64,000 nucleotides of DNA from Tetrastigma voinierianum (lineage: Eukaryota > Streptophyta > Magnoliopsida > Vitales > Vitaceae), in contig JAEQBH010001502.1 in assembly GCA_016808115.1 (NCBI GenBank), forward strand, positions 124,001-188,000, written 5' to 3'. The translations under genes and the position numbers were made by a program. The stretch's first letter is position 1; each line of letters starts with the position of its first letter. The notes under the pieces are model-generated. The model saw only the letters and a program-made list of their open reading frames with translations. It searched no databases and was not told the DNA's origin. Positions 21,220-33,849 of this stretch are shown piece after piece.

Positions 21220-23205
21220 CAGAAGACCCCGGTGAAAATCTCAATTTTTCAAAAAGGCGGAAATCGCACTCGCAAAAACCGGAAGTTTTCTAAATCTCGG
21301 ATGATGAAACGACTTCACCGTTGAAATCATCCTCACGCAAATTCAAAGGCTACCACTGCCGATTTTCATCAAAACTCCGAGACAATTTAATTTGCATCGC
21401 TGAGGAAACGAGAAAGGCCGCGTGACAATTTGGCATTTTGAGTGACATACGCGTGCCACGTGTCGCTAACGATTCAGCTTCAACTTGAGCTCAAGGTGGG
21501 GTCTACGTGAACACATGGCATGAAGCCATTGGGTAGAAAAAGTCAAGTGGTTAAGCAGTGGATACAAATCCTCCAACCAATTAGAGAGATATGGCAAAAG
21601 TGTGGACAAAAAGAGCCTTCTCTCCACTTTGGAGCTAAATAATGTATAAAGAGCTTGAGGATGAAGCATTAGGCTCTGGTGGATTTTTAGAGAGAGAAGA
21701 GAGCACCCTCCAGAGGGATTTCCTCGGGGTCGATCAATGCCAATTCTTCGCCAAGAAGCTGTGTGCGGTTCTAACACCAAATGAGGGCTTCGTTGCATGG
21801 TTTCCGGGAGTTTCATGAACTCCCGTGAGGTAGGGCTTTCCTACTTGATTTACCCTTGTTTAAGTGTTTTGTTAATGGCTGAGTTGATTTGAGGCTGCGG
21901 AGTGGTCGTTGATTCCGCCCCAAAACTCGGGACCAAATTGTCGAATATTTTGAACCCGCTCTGAATAGTTTAGGACCGTTTTGGGTGATTTGCTTCATAA
22001 TTTATACAATAAATTGTGTTTTTGTGTGTGTATGAGGCCGAAATGGCTAGCGGAATTGCTCTGGCGCGGAACCGATGTTCGTGAGTGGGTTGCCCACCGA
22101 CACCCCCATCATTGCTGGGACCGGTTAAAACGCCTTGCTTGTATGAGTTGGACCGAAAACGTCCATGTGTTGTGTGCATGAAATTGTTTGAAGTGAATGG
22201 CTTGAGTTATGTGGAAATTAATAGGTTAATGCATGAACTTAATGTGTTAACATGATGCCACAATTACATAAGATATAATTGTGTGTGTAGTCCATTGGAA
22301 ATGAATTGTGATTAGCTCAAGTGAGCAAATTTGGGTGTTGGTTGATCAAAATTGAATAACATGTGGTATGAGTGCAAATTCGAGAATATATGCATAATTG
22401 ATGTATTGATATAAATTGTGTTGAAATGGCATAATGCATTTCATATGCACTGGGGTAACCTAGAAATTAGGTGTGAGTGCATGACATGAAATTGAAAGAA
22501 AAACGAACATGGTTGTGAAAGGAATTTCAATGGATGATTTTCCGAAGAATTGTGTTGGGAGATGGTCCAACAATTACACGTCGAAGGAGCCCATGAATTG
22601 TTTAGGAAGGTTCTCCAACACATTCGCCTCGGAGGGTAGTCTAATACTTTTACCGAAATTTGGTAGTGTGTTTTCGAGAACAACAAGTTTTGTTTTGAAA
22701 ATGGTGTTTTCTCATACGTGGCTTAGGCAAGTGTGAGGGAGTCGGTGAGGACTCGAGACATGGGATTGGGCATGTAGACATTCGGGCGTAGGATCACGTG
22801 ATTGGAGTGTGTGCTAAGTATTTGAATCATTGCATATGCACTTAGGTGAGGAGTAACCCATTTAGGGTAATTCCACTACTGGGCAATTGCTCACCCTGTC
22901 GAGGGAATATTATTTCAGGTACAGGGAGCGTTCGAGAAGACGACTCATTTTAGAGGCTGATTTTGAAGAAAGCCGGTTGTGGCTTTGATGTTTTGGTATA
23001 ACATGTATTGAACCGGAATTTTAATATGTAAGTCAGCCAAGAGTAATGTAATAACTCGAGTATCGGGAATATAGTCGGGGTGTATTTTGATGAGTGTAAG
23101 GGCCTGCGGCTATTTTTACTGTGTATGGGTTTCTCGCGATACGAGACGTATAGATTTTCCCAAGGGGTTGATGGTTGTCACCGCACACCTGCTCTTGGGG
23201 CCACA
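21220..23205 (+). repeat. 5' LTR, family 1
   Basis: About 1.99 kb. The opening tgtaacaccc is eroded to agaccccggtgaaaatctc. Shared inner landmarks with the 3' LTR include gtgtggacaaaaagagcc, gggagatggtccaacaatta and cactttaggtg-type segments. It ends ggggccaca. Confidence 0.8.
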
Positions 23206-23320
23206 GCCTTGGTATCGTAGCTAGGTATACGAATACCTAGAACCTGAAATTGGGGTATCCATAAGTTTAGTCCCGACACAAGCTTCACAACTTGTATCAG
23301 AGCGTAGGTTTATAAAATAC
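23206..23320 (+). other. Two primer-site-like motifs (tRNA-iMet type)
   Basis: Directly after the LTR comes ttggtatcgtagctaggtat (23209-23228), a worn tRNA-iMet primer site. A second, better match, cttgtatcagagcgtaggtt, lies at about 23291-23310. The repeated stretch also shares ata-aaataccc-type sequence downstream, so the PBS region was duplicated in tandem. Confidence 0.65.
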
Positions 23321-23622
23321 CCAGAGCTTAGTGTCATTAAGAATATGATTACCTAGGACTTGATAAGTATTATTGATCACACATTCCCAGCACTTTGGTG
23401 ATTGATGTGTGAATGTATAATATGTTGATTTGTTATGAATGTTGCGGTGTATTTGATTTGTATGCTTGGTGAGTAGCATAAGAGAAAATGTTGAACACCA
23501 GGGCTCCAGAAAAAATGCAAACCCCGTATGTTCAGAAATTTTGAATACCTAAATGGTCTAGAATTAAATGAAAATGGATAAAATTAAATTTCAATAAATT
23601 TATCAAGCTATTGGAAAGTGGA

Positions 23623-23626
<4 letters not shown>

Positions 23627-23672
<46 letters not shown>

Positions 23673-23690
23673 TATATATATATATTTTGG
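23627..23690. repeat. (TA)n microsatellite
   Basis: TA run inside the interior of the LTR element. It explains a short open frame rich in Tyr-Ile. Confidence 0.95.
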
Positions 23691-23879
23691 GAGGTTTTCC
23701 AAGAGGGAATGAGGAAAAAAAATGATGTGAAGAGGTTTTCTCTGTGTTTTGGCAAAGCAGTAAAACTAGAAAATGGATAAAATGGGAATTTCTAAAATTT
23801 ATTTGTTCAATAAATGAAAACAAATTATATATATATATGGCAGGCCAGTAGTTTTTCAGTAAAGAACGAAAATGTGAAA

Positions 23880-24460
23880 AGCGAAAAACCGCCGTAAGCA
23901 GAAACCGGATGAGCGCATCAAGACCAGTCGCGCTTATACACCACCGTGATCACAGCGCCACGGCGTAGCTTGTTTGGGGAGCGGTCACGATACAATCTGG
24001 TCAGACGCGACAGGGGGGAAGGCTTGACCGGGCTTGTGGACGTGTCGACACGCGGTTGTGACGCGGACAGTCAAGGCCAGTCGGGGCTGTGGCCACGCAT
24101 ACAGTCCTTGGGGACATCGTGACAAGCCGGCGGCTTCGTCGAAGGGTCAATGATACAATTGATTGTATCGCGATAGCGTGAGGTTACCGCCGGCCGTGTC
24201 GCGGATACAACACCCGAGCCGCACGCACACCGCAGGCCCAGGCGCGGCGGCCGCATTTCGTGATCATCGGATGAGTCCGCGGAGACACACAACAAACTTT
24301 ATGGCGCCGGGCACGGCGCCACGATACGGCCGGGCCACAAAGCCGGTAAATGGCCACGAGCACGGGCCGGGTCACGACAAGACGCCACCGGGCGCCACCG
24401 ACACGCCGGGCCAGCGCTGGCGGGTCGGGCTCGGGCGGCGCCATGATTCGCTTGCGTGCA
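23880..24460. other. GC- and CpG-rich island inside the LTR element
   Basis: A sharply GC-rich stretch with many CpG, flanked by AT-rich DNA. It contains repeated gatacaa/cacgatac words, gcgccgggcacggcgcc, and a perfect palindrome gatacaattgattgtatc at about 24150-24167. Three overlapping open frames here on both strands result from the composition. It lies between the primer site and the gag remnant, so it is probably the untranslated leader of the element. Confidence 0.7.
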
Positions 24461-24779
24461 CTGCACCCAACCCAATTTTGACTCAGAACTGCTTTACTAT
24501 TGACACTGCTTACAGAGCACTATTCACAAAAAAAAAATCAAATAAAAATCAAATAAAATAAAATCACATGAAATAAAATATATTTTTTTAAAATGAAATT
24601 CAAAAATAAAATTTTGATGTTGATTATGATTTAATAAATGAAATCATGTCTTCAGATTACCTATAAACCATGGACATTGTGATTAAAATATTTTCTATAT
24701 GAATAGTGTCTCTGGGCTGTGGTTTTTCTTATGCCTGTAGATATCATTGAAATTTTAACTTGCCATTTGACATGGATAT

Positions 24780-25960
24780 TAGCTCGCTGCAGAAAAGTAA
24801 TTTGAGGTCATCCACGAGGTACTGGTTAGGCACCACGGCTGACCGCCACAGATCTTGTCGAGGAGCCTAGGGGATTGGTGGGGCCAAGCCGCTATCGCAC
24901 GGGCATGTGTAATAGTGAGCCAGGGCAGGTAAAACGACCTCCCTGCTTATACATCGTCCTCCAGCAATGGTTAGAGTGAGAGTAGACTCTAGTGGTCGTG
25001 GACGATCTATGACCCGAGAGGGGGGAAGTAGATGTTATGCGAAGCATCCAGGATATGGGTGCTGTAAAACTTAAGAGGGAAGGGAGATCAACCTTCTTCT
25101 AGTTTGGGGGAAAGAAGATGCCAAGGCTTCGCTTCACAAGGGTTCTGTGAGCCCCTAAGATTCGGCTAGGACTCCAGCCAGTTGCAAGACTCGCATGACA
25201 AATGTTATGTTTCCATCACCACTGTACTCTAACATATGTGGAGGGAATGCCCTCGCAGGCGTGATCCCCAGGGTTTGGGGCAGGCAAACCCCACACCGAG
25301 ATGTGGAGTAGACACAGACAGAGCTTCTCCATACCCTAGTATGGGTCGAGGATCCAAGATCGTGGCCCCGAGGGTGCCAATACACACGCATCTCCAAGGC
25401 TTCGCATTGCACTACACAGGCCGCAGCCGCAGCACAGCTCCGGTCAGAGCACAGATTCGGCAGCCGAGTTCGGGTTAGCCTGGCAGATGACGAGTTACCA
25501 TTGCCGCACCAAGTATATGAGGCGAGATTGTCCTAGAAGGCAAAGGCCTCATATTATAGAGGGCGAGTAATACGCAGATTAGCTCTTACGTGCAAGGTAC
25601 GCGATCACCCGTATTTGTTTCTAACAATGCATCATGTTCATTACCATCTTGTGTGATGTGTTTGAATTTAGAGGTTGAGCCTTTAGAGAGATGATGTAAG
25701 TTCTTCCTGTGATGTAGGTGAGTCAGTCGATGTGTCGCAGATTCAGAGTCAAGAATCTCTGCCGCGATTCTCGTCATGGTGACCATAGGGTGGTGTATTA
25801 TTATCGCGCGTCGATGTCATTCGACATGGATGAGATGACAAAACATCAGTCATTAACACTGTGACCTTAGCCTCGATTATCATACCACACCTGCCTTTGA
25901 GTTGGGTGAGTTTACATATGCATGTGGTTGATACGCAAAGGTATGCGGAATTTTCAGACT
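24780..25960 (+). pseudogene. gag remnant with zinc knuckle
   Basis: The clearest piece is at 25502-25534: C-R-T-K-Y-M-R-R-D-C-P, the end of a CCHC knuckle in which the second cysteine and the histidine are lost. Upstream frames are broken, and G/R/Q-rich fragments precede it as in gypsy gag linkers. Downstream (25590-25960) no protease motif is seen before the polypurine tract. Confidence 0.6.
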
Positions 25961-25980
25961 AAATTTTAAGGAGGGAGGAA

Positions 25981-27970
25981 TGTACACCCGAGAAAATCTT
26001 CACTTTTCAAAATCTTAATTTCTGTGGTAAAATCAAAATTTTTTTCTTAGACCCTGATGACGAAAAGGACTTTCCCCGTTGAATTCGCCTCCCCGGCGAA
26101 ATCTAGCTACCACTGCCGACTGGCTTCAATTCGCAGACGCCAATTTACACGCCGAGGAAACGAGCATTGTGCAGGACACTTGGTGCATTTTGAGTGACAT
26201 ACGTTGTGCCACGGTCGGGCACCGCTTCGCCTAACTTTCGAGCTCAAGCGGGCCCACGTGAACACATGGCATGCTCGCTGGTATAAAAGTCGTGCGGTTA
26301 GGTTGAGTGGATAAGAAATCCTCCCCCTCAAACTGGTCAGAGAGGACATGCGGCAAGTGTGGGACAAAAAGAGCCTCTTTCTCCACTTTGGAGCTGAACA
26401 CAATAGGGTCGAGGATGCAAGTGAGCTTAGGTTTTTGGTGATTTGCAGAGAGAGAGAGCACCTTCTCAGGGATCCTGCTTCCACCGTGTGCCGTCGACTT
26501 TTTCTGCCAAGAAGCAAAGTGGTTCTACGCAAATGAGGGTCACGTGGCACTGGGTTTTCGGGAGTTTCTAATTTAACCCATGAGGTAGCTTCTCCTTACT
26601 TGATTTACCCCTTTGTTTAAGTGTTTTGGAAATGGTTGAGCTGGATTTGAGGCCGAGTGGCCGCTGATCGGGTCCCAAAAACTTGGGGACCAAATTGTTG
26701 GAATATTTTGAACCCGGGTTTGAAACAATGAGATTGTTTTGGGTGATTGTTTCATACTTATACAATAAATTGTGTTTTGGTATGAGGCTTTAAATGGCTA
26801 TGGAATCGGGGGTTCCACAAAAGTGGAACTAATGCTAGAGTGGGTCGCCCACCGGACAAATTTTTAATGCTGCTTTGGGACCGTTAAAAACAAATCAGCT
26901 TGTACTTGTGTCAGATCAAACGTCTATGTGTTGTGTGCATGAAATTGTTTTAGCGAATGGCTTGAGTTACGTGGAAATTAATAGGTTAATGCAAGAACTT
27001 AATGTGTTAGCATGAAGCAATAACTACATAAGATGGAATGTGTGTAGTCCATTGGAGTTTGAATTTGTGATTAGCCTGGCGAGCAAATCGTGTGTCGGGT
27101 TGATCAAAATTGAATAACATGTGGTATGAGTGCAAATTCGAGAATATATGCATAATTGATGTATTGGTATACCGTGTTGAATGGTGATACGCATTTTTAT
27201 ATGCACTGGGGTAACCAAGAAATTAGGTGAAAGTGCATGACATGAAATTGAAAGAAAAACGAACATGGTTGCTAAAGGAATTTCAATGGATGATTTTCCG
27301 AAGAATTGTGTTGGGAGATGGTCCAACAATTACACGTCGGAGGAGCCCATGAATTGTTTAGGAAAGTTCTCCAACACATTCGCCTCGGAGGATAGTCCAA
27401 TACTTTTACCGAAATTCGGTAGTGTGTTTTCGAGAACAACAAGTTTTGTTTGAAAACGGGTGTTTCTTCATACATGGCTTAGGCAAGTGTGAGGAGTCTG
27501 TGAGGACTGGTGACATGGGGGATTGGGCATGTAGACATTAAGTAGATCAATGACATTTGAAATGTAGGTTTACATTGAATCATTGCATATGCACTTAGCG
27601 GAGTAACCTATTTAGGTAATTCCACTACCGGGCAATTGTTCACCCGGGCCGGTGGAATATATTATTTCAAAAATAGTGAGCGTCGAGAAAGACGACTCAT
27701 TTTAGAGGCCGAGATTTTAAAGAAAGCTGTTGTGGGCCTGGATGTTTTCAGTGCTAACATGTGGCTAGAACTGTAAATTTTAATATGTGTTTGTAATTAG
27801 AGTAATGTAATAACTCTTGGAGTATTGGAATATAGTTGGGTTTATTTTGATGAGTATTGGTGTATGGGCCCAAGTGGCCATTTTTATTCAGGTATGGGTC
27901 TCTTGATACGAGACGTATAGATTTCCGGCTGCCGACAGTTGTCAATCTGACACCCTGCTTTGGGGCCACA
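25981..27970 (+). repeat. 3' LTR, family 1
   Basis: About 1.99 kb, starting tgtacacccgagaaaatc and ending tttggggccaca. It follows the polypurine tract without a gap. Right flank continues the Copia-like block (cacaatcgaatag). Confidence 0.85.
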
Positions 27971-28310
27971 TTCTACCCACAATCGAATAGATTTTTACAA
28001 GCCTGCATTTCTCATATTTTTTCCCCTCATGACAAAGAATATTTATAGGATATTCCTAAAGAGTTTTCTTATTCTATAAGAAACCTAATATTACAAAAAT
28101 ATATTATAAACTTAGAAATTATCCTATACAATACTTTATAAAAATTAATACAAATTAGAAATTTGAGACATATTCTAATAAATTATTTTTTTAAATTTCC
28201 CAAAGTAATATATATTTTAAAATAATGTCAAAATTATTGCTTTCTTGTAATGTCAAAAAATCGTAGTTGTGATTATCGTTTTAAAATTTTATAACAAGGG
28301 TGGAGCCATT
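27971..28310. mobile_element. Copia-LTR-like block, right part
   Basis: Continues the block cut at 21219. It has acaatcga-tagattttta, ttcccctcatgac, atatttata-g and attatcctata, in the same order as 29640-29960. It ends in a fragment of the foldback family (aatgtcaaaaaatcgtagtt). Confidence 0.65.
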
Positions 28311-28815
28311 GATTTGATTAACATAAAGACAAAGAATTTTCAATTTGGTTAACTGCCCGAGAAGAGAAGGGATGACAATCACTAAGACGGTTATTACCTG
28401 CATTCAAGAAAGTCGATTCTTCATTGTCCCGACTTTAGGAGGAATCTGAACCATGTAGGCATTAAAAGAAAGGTTGAGAAACTCCAATTGGAGTGAGGTT
28501 AGCCATGGAAAGAGGTAGCCCACCCGTAAGATTGTTTTAAAGAGAGATCTATGTAAGTGAGGATTGCAAGAGTGCTTCATCATTGACTCCTTCCACAGTC
28601 ATAAAGTGGGAGATAAAGGAGGTTGGAATGACTCACAGTCATTGCCCCATCATCATCATCATCAACCGATGATGCATTAATGGCGTGAGAGAGTATTAAT
28701 ATCATGGTAAAAGCTACTACTACCGCCGTAGAAATAACATTAATAAAGGAGAAGGAGAAGGAGAAGGAGAAGGAGAAGGAGGAAGAGGAAGAAGAGGCCA
28801 TCTTTTATTCACTAC
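28311..28815 (-). pseudogene. LRR receptor kinase (MIK2-like), 5' end
   Basis: The minus strand starts with ATG at 28801 and encodes a Ser/Phe-rich leader (MASSSSSSFSFSF), then a hydrophobic segment ISTAVVVAFTMILILSHA, which fits a signal peptide, then SSVDDDDDG. The frame stops after LYDCGRSQ. Further down (about 28550-28330) another frame shows LRR wording: LPLSMANLTPLEFLNLSFN and QIPPK. The usual cap domain and the first LRRs are missing between the two, and the remaining LRRs and kinase are absent. The leader repeat is a (GAGAAG)n microsatellite on the plus strand. It is a fragment of the same family as the kinases at 8.3 and 62 kb. Confidence 0.75.
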
Positions 28816-29199
28816 TGTAATGAATTAAACGTTAGACCATACAGTATCGGCTAATGCAAATATAAATATAAATATATAAATATAAATATTGGCTAGTCAA
28901 TATTGGTCAATATAGATATTGATATTAACGTACGTCCATGTGATTCATGATTTAATTTCTTGTGTGGAAGCTTGAGAATGTGAATCAATAATAAATGCAT
29001 GATAATTCTAGGCGATTCCTTTTCAATCTAATTCTACATTTTCTATTATCGCAGTGCGGTCCACGTGGCTCGGGACAATTGGTTAGCCCCTATAGAATGT
29101 ATCTAAAATGATAATGATGTGTGGAGTCACCCATCACTTAATTTTTACCTAAGAATGAAAACAAGAATACAGAATATATGGTACGGAAGTATGTTATCT

Positions 29200-30010
29200 A
29201 TTCACGAGTCACATTTAAAATGAAGCCGGGTAGCTGAATTTTAATTTAAAAATTCAAAGCTCAAACTTGACTCGACTCGAGCTTGATCGAACTTTTTTTT
29301 AGTTGTTCATAATTCGACTCGAAAAATAGTCGAGCTACTCAAACTCAACTTGACAAAGTTCGAATCAATTAAAAAATTAATAAATAATTAGACTCAAAAT
29401 CGACTCTATTCACCAAAATCACATAAAAGCCATTGTTTTAACGTGGTTTGGCCAATCATGCCTATATTCACGAATGAGAGAGAATATTTCCACTATTCTT
29501 TAAAACATAGTACAAGATTGGAATATCAAAATATTCAAATGATTAGGAAAAATCACAAAATCACAAAACTCTACTATGCCCATAATACTGAAAAAATGCC
29601 TTACAAAACTCTCAATTTCTTAAACTCTTACATCGTTGCACATACAATCGACAAATTTTTATAAACTCATATCTTCTACATGTTTTTCCCCTCATGACCA
29701 AAAATATTTATAGAGATATTCTTAAAATCTTTCCTTACTCGGTAAAAAAAATATAATATTATAATAATATAACAACTAGGAATTATCCTATATAATATTC
29801 TTTATAAAAATGAATTAATACAAATTAGAAATTTAATACATATTCTAACATTTTTGTAACTACAAAGTAATACATAATAAAATAATGTCAAAATTAGCGC
29901 TTTATTGTTATGTCATCAAATTGTAGTTGGTGATTACGATTTAAGTTTTTTAAAACAATTAAAACCATAGACACTAACTACGATTTTAATGACATTAGTT
30001 TTGATATTAT
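29200..30010. mobile_element. Copia-LTR-like block, uninterrupted copy
   Basis: Collinear with 20785-21219 joined to 27971-28310: TCGA-rich start, acgtggtttggccaatcatg, gagagagaatatttccacta, ttcccctcatgac, attatcctata. It ends with a small foldback (about 29912-29995, atgtcatcaaattgtagtt … aactacgattttaatgacat). It shows the sequence as it was before the 6.75-kb element entered its sister copy. Confidence 0.7.
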
Positions 30011-31249
30011 TTTGGTTTTTTTTTTTAAATAAATATTGTTTTGGGACATTGCACGGATTTTTGGAAGGGCTCCCTTTCAAAATGATACAAAAGAGTACGG
30101 GCTATGGGATAACTTAATTAATTTCCAAAAATATGCAATAAATATCCATTAGGTAAGCTTGATGTTCAATAATTTTTTTAATTGGAGAGCACCGAATCAA
30201 TCCTCTGCACGCACTTCTAATTACTCATGGAACCTTGAAATTAATGGTCAGATAAACCTCCAATGATATAAGACTTAACCAATAACACAAAGAGCAAACC
30301 CAAATCCGTAGCGCTGGCTACCAACAATTTGAAAAAAAAAACAATGATCATTTGATGAATGATCCATCCATGGAATTTTCCGCTTCACCATTATTAAATA
30401 TTAACCAAAAAGATGACTTAGATGAGTAAAACCAAGTGCAGAGAATGACAAGTTAATGAAAGACTTCATAGAAAATCCCTTTCAAAACCTTTTAATTTAG
30501 CTTAATTAAATTAGTTTATCAAACACACACACAGAAGTTATTTAAAATCGGTTGGTAAACTAATTTAATAACTTAAGTGCTAAAAGAAAATAAAGGTATG
30601 AGTATTTTTATTTATTATTTCAAATTCATTTTATTTATTTTAATTTTTTTAAATAAATAAAATGAATTGATTCAAGTTAACAATACAATCGATAGAAGTA
30701 TGGAATCAAAAGTGATAAAAACTTTAAAAAATGATGCAACATTCAGGTTAATAAAAAAAAATGATCAACTCAAGACTTACACATTTGATAATCCAAAAAT
30801 GCCTAAAATATTTAAGATTCCAGATTTACAGCATACTTATGAACAAGATTTGATACGATAATTTTGTTACCCAAACTCTTGTCACATGAATCGCTAACGC
30901 GAAAACCCACGAAAAGTCATCAATCGTCGACGATACACCATTCGTTGCAATAAGTCAACGTACAAAACATGTCGCTGAATAGGGTTGACGACAATTTTCT
31001 TTTATTTTAATTTATCCATATGAAGATTAAATAATTTAAATATATATGAGAATTTTTTTAAAAATAATAAAACATGTTATTACCTTCTTTATTTATTTTT
31101 ATTTCTTTAGGATTTTCTATAATTATGCCCATCTTATACATATATACTGAAAGTTTAGAAAGACATACATCTAAGGAGGGAGGGTCTTGTTAAGTTCGAG
31201 TACCAGTAGGAATAGTTTATTATATTGTAACATAGTGTTTTATTGTCAA
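30011..31249. other. AT-rich intergenic sequence
   Basis: No gene is supported. A 64-codon Lys/Asn-rich frame at 30667-30861 has no family signature and fits composition. (ATTTATTT)-type simple sequence occurs near 30,600-30,660. Confidence 0.5.
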
Positions 31250-31602
31250 AAAAAAATTATATCTATGAGAAAAATCAATTTTAATAGTAAGAGAGTAAAC
31301 TTATTATATTCAATTATAAGGATGTAAATATACTGTACTATACAACTTGCTTTCATAAATATTAATGATCACATTAATTTATTTACTTAAAGGAAAAGAA
31401 AATTAGGAAGGAACTTTGTCCTTTGAAATGATGAATGTTTAGTATTATAAATGCATATATTTTATACGAGAATCTATGAAATAATAAGTCAAATTTTGAT
31501 AATAGTTGTAAGGTAAAATAAGGACAATGTAAAAATTAATAATCTCACTCAAAGTTATTTATGATTCTCACTCTATGGGATGAGCAGGAGAACATGTGCT
31601 TA

Positions 31603-31971
31603 AGGTGACGTTTGTTTTTTTACTTAATGCTGAATAATACTTAATAACATTAAATGCTGTTTTGCTTATTTTTTAACATTAAGGGTGAGCGAGTAGTAAT
31701 GATTAACTGTATATATTTCGTATTCTCGCTCGCCCCACCCTTAATGAGACGAATTTGATTTAACTGTAATTGAGTTTTTAGTAGGTTCGGGTTTATATTT
31801 TCAAACCTGAGACGGGTTTGAGTATTGTTTATTCTAATTCCGCTCATTATATTTTAAAATCTTTTTATTATTTTATTTTATACTTTAATATAAATAATAC
31901 CAAATTATAAGTATCAAATAATTTATAAAATTCATAATATTTTTTTATTTTTATGAAATATGTTAATTTTA

Positions 31972-32030
<59 letters not shown>

Positions 32031-32378
32031 AAACAAAATCAAATGTAAACTAGACGGCTTGATAATTTTCATCTCTCACAACCCGTCCGCTTAATTTTTT
32101 AAACGGGATAGGTTCGGGAATCAAAATAATGGGCCGGTTGGGATGGGGCCGCTCTATCCCGAACCCCAATCTCCCCCACTCCTGTTGTCATCTACAAGTA
32201 GCTTTTCTTACTCACTAAGCATGACTTTTTCTCGAATTGAAAAAGTCGGTTTATTTTCACTTTTCTATTTAAACTTATTTTATAAATTTCAATGTCAAGT
32301 AGTGAAATTTTTTTAAAAACAAACAATGAATATTGAAAGTTTATTTAGCTTGAAGAAAGTCAACAAAACAAACAGCCC
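31603..32378. mobile_element. Composite hAT-like MITE, copy 2
   Basis: Outer ends aggtgacgtttgtttttttact and aaaacaaacagcccc. The inner unit has GC-rich arms, ends in ctcctgttgtcatcta, and carries a (TA)n at 31977-32025. Block D1 at 7.45 kb is the empty site. Confidence 0.75.
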
Positions 32379-32438
32379 CTAACACTCAATCTATTCTTGG
32401 AGTGGTATCAAAAAACAATCCTTAAAAAAAATGATCAT

Positions 32439-32772
32439 GCTTTAAAATAATGTCCAAACTAATACATTTTTTCCATGTCATTAAAATCGTAGTTGAAGAC
32501 TATAGTTTTAAATTTTTTAAAATAGTTAAAACTATAGTCACTAACACTGGTTTTTTGCTTAAAGTTAAAATCATAGTTAATGACTACGATTTTGAAAAAA
32601 AATTAACTGATTAAAACCGTAGTGACCAACTATGATTTTAACTTTAAGCCTAAAACTGTAGTTAGTGACTATGATTTTAACTAATTTAAAAAAATTTAAA
32701 ATCATAATCACTAACCATAGTTTTGGTGACATGGTAACGAGACACTAGTTTAACCTTTATTTTGAAACATAT
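32439..32772. mobile_element. Foldback element, copy 2
   Basis: Same long hairpin as 7519-7847. Pairing arms include ccatgtcattaaaatcgtag and ggttttggtgacatgg-type wording. It was present before block D1 was duplicated. Confidence 0.8.
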
Positions 32773-33073
32773 AATATTATGAGAATAAAAAAAAATTTTA
32801 TTTTAGCACAAAGCTCCTATTCGTGTGACTTTAAGTTTGACGCAAAACAACTTTCACTAGTTGCTCAAATAGATGTGGGGCCCATATACATTCTATAATT
32901 GAAGATTTTTGTGAACCCAACAAAAATTATGTTACCATATCTCAAAATTCTTGTAGTGTCATAAATACCATTGCAATCTAAAGTCATCCCTATTATTGTT
33001 TTTTCATTCTTATAAATATAAAGTAGGTAGCTATAGTGATGATAATTAGCCGTGATTAGCAAGTGCTACATTA

Positions 33074-33085
33074 TATATATATATA

Positions 33086-33123
<38 letters not shown>
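33074..33123. repeat. (TA)n microsatellite
   Basis: TA run just right of duplicated block D1. Confidence 0.95.
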
Positions 33124-33126
<3 letters not shown>

Positions 33127-33536
33127 ATAGGTATAATGTTGTTTTTTCATTTTAATTAAATTCTTTATATTTCTTCTAAGAAAAATAAATTATTAGTTTA
33201 AATTCTGTATATATTATGTTTTCATAAAAGTTAAAATATTAATGCCATTATATAAAAATTAATTAGTAAATAACATTATAAATATTAAACTGAATATTTT
33301 AAAATTTTAAAATTTTAAAAAATATAAATTGCATATTTATGATTTCATCGATTTAACCATTCGATCCTCGGTGTCACCAATAAAATGTGAATTATTCTAT
33401 TATTTTTATTTGAGAATCAAAGCAAAACAAAGTTTTAAGAATGAGTTTTTAAGGTCTTATCCTTCCATCTTACGCTATTATAGTCATAAGAAACAATATA
33501 AAGTAATTTTTTTCAGTTATGCAAAGAGCCTAATGT

Positions 33537-33835
33537 GCCATTTGGTTTTTGGCTTTTTACAGAAAGTTAAATAGCTTTAAGTATTCAGTCTGTTTGGTTT
33601 TTTAATTTTTTCATGACTTATTGTTGAAATATTTTAAAAAAATTTGAGAATAGAAAAAGCCAAACATAGGAAGCCAATGTAACAAATAGGAAACACCACC
33701 TTTGTCCAATAAAAAAAAGAGCTAGTAATGCTTACTATCTAATATTAAAAAAATAAATAACTTAATACTATTAAGTTTTATTTAGTATTAAGCTGAAAAA
33801 ATTTTATTTAGTATTGAGTAAAAGACGGTCAATAT
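33537..33835. mobile_element. hAT-like MITE (GTTTGTTTTTTGGC family), copy 2
   Basis: Opens gccatttggtttttggctttt, has an inner caaataggaaacaccacc and an aataacttaatactatta segment, as in copies at 19.1, 55.6 and 56.1 kb. The right end is not sharp. Confidence 0.6.
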
Positions 33836-33849
33836 TTATATAAAACAAA

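Larger units (their letters stand above)
21220..27970 (+). mobile_element. Ty3/gypsy family 1 element with both LTRs, pol deleted
   Basis: The 5' LTR (21220-23205), a primer site, a 2.8-kb interior, a polypurine tract (25968-25980, aaggagggaggaa) and the 3' LTR (25981-27970, starting tgtacacccgag) are in the canonical order. The primer site is of the initiator-Met type, and the LTR length near 2 kb suits the Tekay/Del group, though without integrase the lineage is inferred. Only a gag remnant is left and protease to integrase is absent. The LTRs differ by many small changes, so the insertion is old. It sits inside a Copia-LTR-like block. Confidence 0.85.
31250..33030. repeat. Duplicated block D1, right copy
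   Basis: Same order of landmarks as 7080-8105, interrupted by the composite MITE at 31603-32378. Ends at ataaatataaagtagg, after which the receptor-kinase sequence found next to the left copy is missing. Confidence 0.8.

Noticed and set aside
23880..24460. Bacterial contamination as the source of the GC-rich stretch
   Set aside because: It is continuous with retroelement sequence on both sides and shows no bacterial gene; CpG-rich leaders occur in plant LTR elements.
24163..24561. Overlapping 80-130 codon frames on both strands in the GC-rich island
   Set aside because: Frames are open because of composition; none has a domain and they overlap in conflicting directions inside a retroelement.
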